Shown here one piece after another: positions 24,634 through 59,069 of a DNA stretch of 64,000 bases. Each line of letters starts with the position of its first letter. Within the stretch, counting starts at the first letter, position 1. Source of the DNA: Pogonophryne albipinna. Its lineage: Eukaryota > Chordata > Actinopteri > Perciformes > Artedidraconidae. The notes beneath the pieces were generated by a model, which worked only from the letters and a program-made list of their open reading frames with translations, was not told the origin of the DNA and searched no databases. Location: contig CM053246.1 of assembly GCA_028583405.1 (NCBI GenBank), positions 24,524,412 through 24,588,411 on the forward strand, read 5' to 3'. A program made the translations under genes and the position numbers.

Positions 24634-25333
24634 TAAATCAGCTCTTGGCACAAAGGAAATACTCATTAAACCGTGGATTGGTTGTGAACACATACTGTAC
24701 TTACCATGGTTCTTGGCTTGTGCCATCGCTGCTCTGTTTCAGTGCAGCTGGTAAAGTAATGTGTTTTTTTCTATTTGAAGAGGGATCAGTAAGGTTATAG
24801 GCTACCGTGACGGTTTGATTCAGAAGGAGTTTAATTGATAAGATCCCTGATGTTGAGGTGACCAGAATGTTTATTTCCACTGTGTACAACATGTTATAAG
24901 GCAGGGGTTCCCAACCCCCGGTCCGCGGAGGTGTTACTGCCGGGCAGCGAAATAGCTGTGAGTTTATCGTAATATTTTCAGAATTGTAAATATATACAAA
25001 TATTTTATCATAATATCTTTTTCAAAAAGTGTTTAATGTTCGCACCTATACCAGTCATATTGTTTCATCCAGTAGCCTAGTTAATCTTTCACCAGATAAC
25101 CGTTGAAAATGGCTTTTATGATGTTCCGAGGGATTCGGCGGCTCAGCCTGGTCTCAGCCTCTTGCACGAGGAAGTTACCGGTGCGCCAAGTAGGAAGAGG
25201 AGCCCACAGGAGACAACCGTTTAATTGCAGACTGTTATGTTTATGTGGGGAAATGGCAGTGCATACATTATTTGAGATATATTTCAAACTCGGACTTCAT
25301 TTTAAGGACATGTCGGCCAGGGGTGTAGAGCTA
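24634..25333. other. Spacer with a hAT terminus
   Basis: CAGGGGTTCCCAACCCCCGG at 24903 is a typical hAT (Charlie-like) terminus; the opposite terminus is not seen before 25333. No gene is present. Confidence 0.4.
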
Positions 25334-25387
25334 TATGTTTATTTTATTAGCTTTTCTTTTTAATGACTGATTTTAAATGCCATTTAC
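25334..25387 (+). mobile_element. L2 3' UTR fragment, left part (interrupted)
   Basis: TTTCTTTTTAATGACTGATT and its surroundings match 7877-7925 of the L2 copy. The sequence stops at TTAA, where the piggyBac-type element begins, and resumes at 31911. Confidence 0.85.
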
Positions 25388-26438
25388 TTAACCCTCCGGT
25401 ATCATTCGATTGGACTACGCAAATTAGTCATTCGAGACAAAAATGTCCACTGCAAAATGCTTTGATAAAAACATTATATTAAAAGGTTTTTTCACAACTT
25501 TTTTGGGTTCAATCTTTAAAGCAACTTCCGCCCTAATAGAAAATACCAAACATGTAATCATTTTCAGGATTTTAACCCTTTAAATGCCATTTTGAATACA
25601 TGAAACCGCTGTTTTTTTTCATGATGAAAACAGAGAAAATGAGTTATTTTCCAAAAAATACATATCTGGGGACTGGCTCTTTTTTTTTTATAACAGTCTT
25701 GGATATGTCAAAGATTAGCAACAAAATTGATTTTTTTGCATTATTAGTTTTTGCACAAAATCAGATTGAACAAAAAAGTTACAAATTAGTCATTCGGGAC
25801 AAAAATGTCCACTTCCAAAAACCGCTCTAAAATGACAACAGATTAATATTTTTAAAAACTTTTTGAGGTTAAATCTTTCAATCAACTTCAGTCCTGATCA
25901 AAAATACCAAATGTTAAATTATGTTCAGGATTTTAACCCTTGAACTGCCAGTTTGAAAACATGAATTTGCGTTTTCTATGAAAAACATGCACAAAAAGGC
26001 AGTTATTTTCCATATAATGAATGTTGGGGGGGTCGGCTTTTTTTTTATCACAGTCTTGGATATGTCAAAGATTAGCAACAACATTGATTTTGGTGGATAA
26101 TTAGTTTTTGCACAGAATCAGATTAAATAAAAAACTCACACATTAGCCACTTGCGGACAAAAATGTCCCATCCACTCCCATTATAACCACATCTTTTGAT
26201 CTCTCCGCCATACCGGTATAAAATCATGCATTTTGTAATGTCAGGGTTTGATATTGGAGGAAAATAGTTCAATTTGTCCTTTTTACTCTATATCACCAGA
26301 TGTGACATTTTACCATTGAATTACATGCTTGTCATTTCTTGGTTTCTTTGCCTGTTGTATAATGGGGCCCTGCCAGCCATTGGAATACATGTATGCAACT
26401 AATATGATGTAGTTGTGTTGGTATGGATGTGGAAGAGT

Positions 26439-26653
<215 letters not shown>

Positions 26654-27712
26654 AAGTACAGTGTGTGTGCACAGAGACAACAATATACAGTAGATTTGGT
26701 TTACAGCAAGTCGCAGTTTTCGCCTCATATCTTTCTTTCTTTCTCTCTTTCTCTCACTCCCTCATTCCCAAACTCATACACACTCTTACATATTAAACCT
26801 CCTTATACCTTGTATGTGTGTGAGTGATTGTGTGTGAGATGAGACAGGAGTAAGTGTGCTCTCATGGCGTTTTGTTTTTCATTTGTGCTGTTTCATGTGT
26901 CTTTGAGGTAAACAGATCTATGATCTTGACCCTGCTTGACCTCGATGTTTTGAATTTTTTGGAACTTCAAAGTCCTTTGATAATGTCTCTTTAGCAAACA
27001 GACATACACAGCCATACATATACTCCTTGAAGTAAATAAAAACACCTGGCTGCAAAGCCAAAGCTTCAAATATGTGTCATTTGGCTGGATGGTCATTTCA
27101 TTCCTGTGATACGCAACAAGCAGTAAGATGAAGAGGAGCTTCTCTGTGGGACAAGAGGTCTCATGCAGCCCGTAACTTCAGCTGCAGATTGCAGAACTCA
27201 TCCTCTGAAACAGAAACACCCTGAGAAGGAGAATCTGGTGTGAATCTGAACTGTGCTTGAAAGGAGTCAGCACAAGGATAAAACACTTTTTTGCCAAATA
27301 GTTTGCCAAACAGTTCATTTATCAGATGGGGGCAGAGAAGAAGGAACAATTCTGCCCCGAATCCCACGTTGATACAGAGGAATCGATGAGGTCCTTTGCT
27401 GAGGAGGTTGAGGAGCTGCTGAGGAACTGCTGAGGACAAGATGGTGATGAGGTTGAGATGTATGAAGGACTACAAAACCTTTTGGATGAAAAAAGCCTGA
27501 TGTTCACTAAAGTGCTTAGTGATCCCCTCCTCAATCACACCACAAAGGGGATGATAGCACCAGAGATTGCCACAGGAGTAACAAGAATATTTGTTGCGCC
27601 GCCACGTGAAGCCATGCTTAGAGAAATGATCAGATGCTTGTGGTGGAGTCTGATCGTTCTTCATCTGACCCTTCCCCTGAAAGTGGAGAGGACACAGAGG
27701 ATCCCATCCCGT

Positions 27713-29825
27713 AGCTGCGCTACATTCCTCTGCACTATCCTATCCAATGTTTGCTCAAACATCTGTGGCATCAACATCCCTCCACTTTGCCACCGAACGT
27801 CCCCCATGCAGGTGTGTCATGTCGACAATACTGCTGATGATCTCAGGGGTAAAGAATAAATCAAAGAAGGATTCCACGTCATGAATTCTTATTTATGCCA
27901 CTCGTAATGGCATAACGCGTGGGCCCTGAAACCAAACCTCTGGCAGCAGGAATGTAGCGCGGCGTTTCCTCGTGAGAGGGAAACCAGATTTGAAAATGTT
28001 TTGATGTCCACCCACTGCCATGACGGACACGATCCTCCGGATAGGATAGTGCAGAGGAATGTATAGCTGCGCTACATTCCTCTGCACTATCCTATCCAAT
28101 GTTTGCTCAAACATCTGTGGCATCAACATCCCTCCAGTTTGCCACCGAACGTCCCCCATGCAGGTGTGTCATGTCGACAATACTGCTGATGATCTCAGGG
28201 GTAAAGAATAAATCAAAGAAGGATTCCACGTCATGAATTCTTATTTATGCCACTTGTAATGGCATAACGCGTGGGCCCTGAAACCAAACCTCTGGCAGCA
28301 GGAATGTAGCGCGGCGTTTCCTCGTGAGAGGGAAACCAGATTTGAAAATGTTTTGATGTCCACCCACTGCCATGACGGACACGATCCTCCGGATAGGATA
28401 GTGCAGAGGAATGTATAGCTGCGCTACATTCCTCTGCACTATCCTATCCAATGTTTGCTCAAACATCTGTGGCATCAACATCCCTCCAGTTTGCCACCGA
28501 ACGTCCCCCATGCAGGTGTGTCATGTCGACAATACTGCTGATGATCTCAGGGGTAAAGAATAAATCAAAGAAGGATTCCACGTCATGAATTCTTATTTAT
28601 GCCACTCGTAATGGCATAACGCGTGGGCCCTGAAACCAAACCTCTGGCAGCAGGAATGTTGCGCGACGTTTCCTCGTGAGAGGGAAACCAGATTTGAAAA
28701 TGTTTTGATGTCCACCCACTGCCATGACGGACACGATCCTCCGGATAGGATAGTGCAGAGGAATGTATAGCTGCGCTACATTCCTCTGCACTATCCTATC
28801 CAATGTTTGCTCAAACATCTGTGGCATCAACATCCCTCCAGTTTGCCACCGAACGTCCCCCATGCAGGTGTGTCATGTCGACAATACTGCTGATGATCTC
28901 AGGGGTAAAGAATAAATCAAAGAAGGATTCCACGTCATGAATTCTTATTTATGCCACTTGTAATGGCATAACGCGTGGGCCCTGAAACCAAACCTCTGGC
29001 AGCAGGAATGTAGCGCGGCGTTTCCTCGTGAGAGGGAAACCAGATTTGAAAATGTTTTGATGTCCACCCACTGCCATGACGGACACGATCCTCCGGATAG
29101 GATAGTGCAGAGGAATGTATAGCTGCGCTACATTCCTCTGCACTATCCTATCCAATGTTTGCTCAAACATCTGTGGCATCAACATCCCTCCAGTTTGCCA
29201 CCGAACGTCCCCCATGCAGGTGTGTCATGTCGACAATACTGCTGATGATCTCAGGGGTAAAGAATAAATCAAAGAAGGATTCCACGTCATGAATTCTTAT
29301 TTATGCCACTCGTAATGGCATAACGCGTGGGCCCTGAAACCAAACCTCTGGCAGCAGGAATGTTGCGCGACGTTTCCTCGTGAGAGGGAAACCAGATTTG
29401 AAAATGTTTTGATGTCCACCCACTGCCATGACGGACACGATCCTCCGGATAGGATAGTGCAGAGGAATGTATAGCTGCGCTACATTCCTCTGCACTATCC
29501 TATCCAATGTTTGCTCAAACATCTGTGGCATCAACATCCCTCCAGTTTGCCACCGAACGTCCCCCATGCAGGTGTGTCATGTCGACAATACTGCTGATGA
29601 TCTCAGGGGTAAAGAATAAATCAAAGAAGGATTCCACGTCATGAATTCTTATTTATGCCACTCGTAATGGCATAACGCGTGGGCCCTGAAACCAAACCTC
29701 TGGCAGCAGGAATGTAGCGCGACGTTTCCTCGTGAGAGGGAAACCAGATTTGAAAATGTTTTGATGTCCACCCACTGCCACGATGGACACGATCCTCCGG
29801 ATAGGATAGTGCAGAGGAATGTAGC
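27713..29825. repeat. Six-unit 352-bp tandem satellite with hairpin junctions
   Basis: Six units of 352 bp. Between units sits a 25-bp perfect inverted repeat (GGATAGGATAGTGCAGAGGA and so on, 9-base loop; first at 28039-28097, then every 352 bp). The array starts with one hairpin arm (about 27720) and ends with its complement (29799-29823). Variant positions (CACTCG/CACTTG; GTAGCGCGGCG/GTTGCGCGACG) make units 2-3 and 4-5 the same dimer, a 704-bp higher-order repeat. An 88-codon minus-strand frame occurs in each unit (MGDVRWQTGGMLMPQ start); it has no recognised homology. Confidence 0.95.
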
Positions 29826-30551
29826 GCAGCTACGGGATGGGATCCTCTGTGTCCTCTCCACTTTCAGGGGAAGGGTCGGACGAAGAAGGATCAGACTCCA
29901 CTACAAACTCCACATCAGATTCTCCTTCTCATGTTTGGCAAAAAAGTGTTTTATCTTTGTGCTGACTCCTTTCAAGCACAGTTCAGATCCACACCAGATT
30001 CTCCTTCTCAGGGTGTTTCTGTTTCAGAGGATGAGTCCTGCAGCTGAAGTTAGGGGCTGCATGAGCAGATACCTCTTGTCCCACAGAGAAGCTCCTCTTC
30101 ATCTTACTGCTTGTTGCGTATCACAGGAATGAAATGACCAGCCAGCCAAACTACACATATTTGAAGCTTTGGCTTTGCAGCCAGGTGTTTTTATTTACTT
30201 CAAGGAGTGTATGTATCGCTGTGTATGTCTGTTTGACATTATCAAAGGACTTGGAAGTTCAAACAATTCAAAACATCGAGGTCAAGCTGGGTCAAGATCA
30301 TACATCTGTTTACCTCAAAGACACATGAAACAGCACAAATGAAAAACAAAGCGCCATGAGAGCACACTTACTCCTGTCTCATTCTCACACACAATCACTC
30401 ACACAAGGTATAAGAAGGTTTAATATGTAAGAGTGTGTATGAGTTTGGGAATGAGGGAGTGAGAGAAAAAGAGAGAGAGAAAGAAAGAAAGATATGAGGT
30501 GAACACTGCGACTTGCTGTAAACCAAATCTACTGTATATTGTTGTCTCTGT

Positions 30552-30568
30552 ACACACACACACACACA

Positions 30569-30624
<56 letters not shown>

Positions 30625-30677
30625 TACATACATACATACATACATACATACATACATACATACATACACACACACAC
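30552..30677. repeat. Compound (CA)n / (CATA)n microsatellite
   Basis: CA repeats interrupted by a run of about 15 ACAT units. It occupies the position in the right arm that matches the TG array at 26441-26652 in the left arm. Confidence 0.97.
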
Positions 30678-31910
30678 ATTTCTCAGCTGATACCACTCTT
30701 TCACATCCATACCAACACACCTACATCATATTAGTTGCATACATGTATTCCAATGGCTGTCAGGGCCCCATTATACAACAGGCAAAGAAACCAAGAAATG
30801 ACAAGCATGTAATTCAATGGTAAAATGTCACATCTGGTTTTTACAGTAAAAAGGACAAATTTAACTATTTTCCTCCAATATAAAACCCTGACATTACAAA
30901 ATGCATGATTTTATACCGGTATGGCGGAGAGATCAAAAGATGTGGTTATAATGGGAGTGGATGGGACATTTTTGTCCGTGAGTGGCTAATGTGTGACTTT
31001 TTTGTTTAATCTGATTCTGTGCAAAAACTAATCAACCAAAATCAATGTTGTTGCTAATCTTTGACATATCCAAGACTGTGTTAAAAAAAAAAAAAGCCGA
31101 CCCCCCCCAACATTTATCATATGGAAAATAACTGCCTTTTTGTGCATGTTTTTCATAGAAAACGCAAATTCATGTTTTCAAACTGTCAGTTCAAGGGTTA
31201 AAATCCTGAACATAATTTAACATTTGGTATTTTTGATCAGGACTGAAGTTGATTGAAATATTTAACCCCAAAAAGTTAAAAAAAATATTAAACTGTTGTC
31301 ATTTTAGAGCAGTTTTTGGAAGTGGACATTTTTGTCCCGAATGACTAATTTGTAACTTTTTTGTTCAATCTGATTTTGTGCAAAAACTAATAATGCAAAA
31401 AAATCAATTTTGTTGCTAATCTTTGACATATCCAAGACTGTTATAAAAAAAAAAGAGCCAGTCCCCAGATATGTATTTTTTGGAAAATAACACATTTTCT
31501 CTGTTTTCATCATGAAAAAAAACAGCGGTTTCATGTATTCAAAATGGCATTTAAAGGGTTAAAATCCTGAAAATGATTACATTTTTGATATTTTCCATTA
31601 GGGTGGAAGTTGCTTTAAAGATTGAAGCCAAAAAGGTTGTGAAAAAAACCTTTTAATATAATGTTTTTATCAAAGCATTTTGCAGTGGACATTTTTGTCT
31701 CGAATGACTAATTTGCGTTGTCGATTTGTTACACAGTGAATTAAAGACCGATTTCAAAAATTGAAATTGGAATTCCAAAATAGATCGAGAAAATAGCCTT
31801 GTTACAAAAAATCAGGCCATTTGCACCAACACAACCAAAGTTATTGCAAAATGAAAAGTGAAAAATGACCCATATGGACAAAAACGTCCACAGTGATACC
31901 GGAGGGTTAA

Positions 31911-31982
31911 TTTCTTTCATTTTTTTGTAAAGCACTTTGAATTGCCTTGTGTTGAAAAGTGCTATATAAATAAACTTGCCTT
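31911..31982 (+). mobile_element. L2 3' tail, right part (interrupted)
   Basis: TTGTAAAGCACTTTGAATTG and GCTATATAAATAAACTTGCC complete the L2 tail begun at 25334-25387. Confidence 0.85.
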
Positions 31983-34416
<2,434 letters not shown>

Positions 34417-34505
34417 TTAAAAATGTGTGTAAACATTACATAACAATGTGTTTATGATATCCTCCTGCTGCTCACTGTTGAATTGCCTCTAATTCACTCT
34501 GACAG

Positions 34506-34565
34506 ATCAACCAAACATCCGGATCCACCAAACTACAGTAAGGCAGAGGGAATCAAAGTACAATA
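34506..34565 (+). other. slc5a5: slc5a5 5' UTR up to the start codon
   Basis: TTCACTCTGACAG at 34493-34505 reads as a splice acceptor, followed by 60 bases of leader to the ATG. An upstream non-coding exon and the promoter were not identified; the nearest upstream sequence is the piggyBac half copy. Confidence 0.5.
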
Positions 34566-55518
<20,953 letters not shown>

Positions 55519-56762
55519 TTGTTGGAGAACTTAACACTGTTTTATTCCACATTTCTAATGAAAGCTTTTGGTATACCAGTAATTGACCAACATTCATTTT
55601 AACGCTAAACTCTTCAGACTTCTTATGTCAGCCCAACGTTTGGAGCTTTTTAATTAAAAATATTGTTATAAAAAAGATCTTCCCTAAAATGGGATTGAAT
55701 AACAACATCCTTTATTATTGAGTCAAGAAAGGTAAAAGGTGTAAAAGCACCTCTACCAGGGGTTATTTGAATTCCTCAAATGTTGAAAGGTTTTTTATCA
55801 AGACTTTCATTGTGACATGTTCCATATCTTTAGCAATGCACACCTGCACTTCAATGAGGCAGGTGGCCTGGCGTAGACTGTGTATGTCTGCAATACAATT
55901 ATTTCAACTATTGTTTCAGGTTTAGATGAATTGTTTTTCATGTTATGCATAATGCAAAGGTTTCCTCTTAAATGGTGAGTAAAGGGACATGTTTTATTTT
56001 TAAATTAACACGTATGACTCTTGACCTTGCACTACATCAAAGTTCCTGCCTGTTATGGCTTTCAACAATAAAACATTTTGTAAAGCTATATATAAAGATT
56101 TAAAATGAGATCTTAAAAAAGCCAACTACTTCATAGATCATTACTCAGTCCACTGCAAACTAGCACCATCATTGTCTATGATATAAGCCGATTTACTTTG
56201 TAAGGCGCTGTTGCATGTGAACCACAGACTGATGTGAACAACTTTACTACGTCCTGGGGTTACATGAAAGACTTTCTTCTGTTGTAAAATGTTTTTGTGA
56301 CAGAACATTGTAAATAAAAAAAGGTTTCCTTCAGCTCAACTATATAGTAGTAAAGCATATTGGCTTTATGACTCTCTCTGCCAATGATACCAGCTATTTT
56401 CTACACATTTTCTACTCATCTTTAAAGTCCCTTTCACCTCAAAAGGGTGTTTTCTTTCCTGTTGATGTTTGAGATTCACTGTGCAGCATTTGTCACAAGG
56501 CCTTTTTCACATTCATTTACTGAAAGTGTAAAGTTTCTGTGCTCATTGGAAATCGGATTTGAAGGGGAGGTTAGGTAGTTTGGAGCTAATCCTGGTCCAA
56601 TTGGCAACTTATGCGTGATGCGATAACTCCATTCTGCCAGTACATAGTTTCTAGCAGAACATCTTTACGAATGAACAGAATATGCATACCGGTACACAAA
56701 GATACTGAAGTTTATTAAGACTTATAAGATATTATATATATATATAACATCTTATACGTCTT

Positions 56763-56793
<31 letters not shown>

Positions 56794-57329
56794 TATGTAT
56801 GACACAATGTCCTGTCTGTCTTATGCGGATTTCTGTCGTTTAAATCTTTCCTTCTCTTGAACTGTGTCATGTTCTTGTTTTCTTTTCTTTACTGCAGACA
56901 GTAAAGCCATCATTAATCCAAGCATTCATGCTTTCAACAAATATAAAATATTATAATATATAGTTAGTTCAAAAATCTCCTAAATCCAAGAAGGGTTTTT
57001 ATAGCAAGATTGTTTTATCGACTTTAATCTAAATATGTAAATTATTTGAGATTTGTGTCATGGTTTTTACTGCATAATTAACATTCCACTGATATATGAT
57101 TAGAATAACTTTTTAATAATGCTTTTTTTTTTTAAATGGGGGTTACTGTCAAAATAGGTAGAGAGTAATGTAGTCTTATGACAGTGTATTTCCAACTGAT
57201 ATATTTACATTATTTGTATTTTATTAATTTCCTTTCTATGCAGTAATACATATTTTTGGTGATGAAAAGATGGAAACGTTCCTTAACAGATACATGTCGA
57301 CAATAATTACAAAAGCACTTCATATCGCA
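55519..57329 (+). other. slc5a5: slc5a5 3' UTR and intergenic spacer
   Basis: AATAAA signals at 56067-56072 and 56313-56318 give candidate polyadenylation sites 550 and 800 bp past the stop. Beyond 56400 there is only AT-rich DNA, with an AT palindrome/TA repeat at about 56725-56790. Confidence 0.6.
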
Positions 57330-57338
57330 TGACGTTAA

Positions 57339-57344
57339 TTTATT
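57339..57344 (-). terminator. Polyadenylation signal (AATAAA) of the minus-strand gene
   Basis: TTTATT on the plus strand is AATAAA on the minus strand, 186 bp past the TGA stop at 57530. Confidence 0.5.
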
Positions 57345-57529
57345 GCATTTTCTTTATCTTTCACCCATTCTCACAATACAAAAGAAAGCGTAACATTTCC
57401 AGACACTCCTTCTTTCAGAATAAACTGGTACGCCAAAATGAAAGTCTATCATTCTTGTTGTGGGATTGTGCTTCAGTGCACATCGGTCCTGAATCCCTCA
57501 AACATCTCCATGTTTCTCTGCCCGGTTCT

Positions 57530-57988
57530 TCACCACTCCTCTGCGGCCCTGTTCGAGTCCTCGTCCGCTACCGCACAGTCCAGACGCTGAACACCGGGAA
57601 GTGCCAGGTCCCTTTCGTTAAGCTTCTCCAGAAACGAGGAAAGCAGCCTTTTGTTTAAATGGTCAGTCAGGGTCCTTTCTTCTTCGACCCGCTCCTCGTC
57701 GTCATTTCCCCCCGACTCCGCTTCCTCCGCCTCGGTGTCGGCGCCGAACTGCGGACGGGCCGCCCGGTGGTTCAAGGACAAGCCGTCCGACTGCTCGCCC
57801 TCCCCGGACTGCTGCTCCGTCCAGCCCCCGGAGTCCGCCCCAGATTCAGTCTCCATCCGTGATATTAAAGTGGTTTGCAGGGCGGCATTCTCCAGCTCTT
57901 TAAGGCGTTTACTGTGGAGGCCGCAGGCAGCAGGAGGTTCATTTCCAGTGTTGTTGTTGTGCGGTGGCTCACCAGTTTGCTCCATCAT
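57530..57988 (-). CDS. Small acidic protein, 152 aa, not recognised
   Basis: A single-exon frame from 57988 (MMEQTGEPPHNNNTGNEPPA) to TGA at 57530. After a short Pro/Asn-rich start comes a helix-like KRLKELENAALQTTLIS, then a long acidic Ser/Glu/Asp region, and a C-terminal helix-like LTDHLNKRLLSSFLEKLNER. No membrane segment or signal peptide is seen. GC content and CpG density are far above those of the surrounding DNA, and a poly(A) signal follows, so this is probably a real gene or the coding exon of one. The frame is open upstream to 58081, but the tandem ATG at 57988 is the more likely start, because upstream sequence looks like GC-rich leader. It is head-to-head with cluap1. Confidence 0.65.
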   Translation of the reverse strand: MMEQTGEPPHNNNTGNEPPAACGLHSKRLKELENAALQTTLISRMETESGADSGGWTEQQSGEGEQSDGLSLNHRAARPQFGADTEAEEAESGGNDDEERVEEERTLTDHLNKRLLSSFLEKLNERDLALPGVQRLDCAVADEDSNRAAEEW

Positions 57989-58554
57989 GCTCTGCGTCAG
58001 GAGTGCAGCCCATTGAAATGAAAGGCTTCTGTGGCGCAGACTGGGATGTGTCGCCCCCCGGCGGCCATCCGTAATGCACACTTCAGCCAGTGGAAGAAAG
58101 TTGCAGTAAAGTATTCATTTACTCAGTCAAATGTAGCGATACCACAATGTCAACAAAAAGCAATACATTTGTAAATCATGCATCCTCAAAATTACGATTA
58201 AGCTAATATACGTTTATTTTTTGATCAGTGTTATGTTGACTTGTTATGTTTAGCTACTTTGGAAGAGACTACTTACAACACACTTTACAACAACTGAAAA
58301 CCCACAAGAACAACACAGCTCAGTGCACCCAATGCAATTTTTTTTTGGAAAATTAAATTAAAAATAAATAGTCAATTAAAGTCCGTTAAACCATCCATAA
58401 ATATACCCATATAATCGTATGAATTGAAATGTACCAGAGGACCTATAATAAAAAGGTCCTCGCTAGTCTTTTTGAACGCGTTGAGCTTCCGTTGGTCGGT
58501 TTCCATAGAGACCATCTATAGTTGGGGCGAATGAACAGCTCGCTACAGCGACAG
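57989..58554. promoter_or_regulatory. cluap1: Shared divergent promoter region; X-box-like site; cluap1 non-coding exon 1
   Basis: The two genes start in opposite directions here. GGTTTCCATAGAGACC at 58498-58513 resembles the RFX X-box (GTTNCCATGGNAAC) found at ciliary genes. cluap1 exon 1 probably covers about 58520-58554 (CGCTACAGCGACAG, then a GTAACA donor) and joins an acceptor at 59021-59022. The transcription start is inferred. Confidence 0.45.
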
Positions 58555-59069
58555 GTAACAAACATTATTCGAATTCTAAAAAACACAACATTATGCTAAG
58601 TTTGTTAGCCTGTCAACCAGGCTGTTCAGAAAAAGTGTCTCTTGTTTCCGGCTGACGTGCTGCTAACCACCGCGGTGACACCGATCGTTAGCTTTTTGCT
58701 AAGTAGCTACAACCTAGCCACAATATTCCTAATAGAGGATTTACAACCCTGCTATAGGGCAGTTCAACTGAGGATATATTCACACAGTTGCTTTGTTACT
58801 AATGAAATATACACTATCTAACATTGATATGCCTGTAAACGTTAACTCCTTAAGGATTCTGTTTAATCATAATGCTTTTTGTTTAGCTTCCACCACCTTA
58901 ACATTTCGATGGAAGTCAGGATTTACAATTGAATGTACGTTTTCTCGATCGACTCTGAGACAGTCCTGAGTGCAGTCCTCGCCTTGGTTGTCTGTAAACA
59001 CATCCTCTGCTCTTCGTTGCAGGGGCGAAACGAGAGCATCATCTGCTGTGAAGGAGCTGGCAGGTCAAA

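Noticed and set aside
27893..29567. CRISPR-like array
   Set aside because: The repeats are 352-bp tandem units without spacers in a eukaryotic transposon.
57651..58016. 121-codon plus-strand frame
   Set aside because: Antisense shadow of the 57530-57988 gene; GC-rich sequence keeps several frames open, and only the minus frame has a nearby poly(A) signal and sensible composition.
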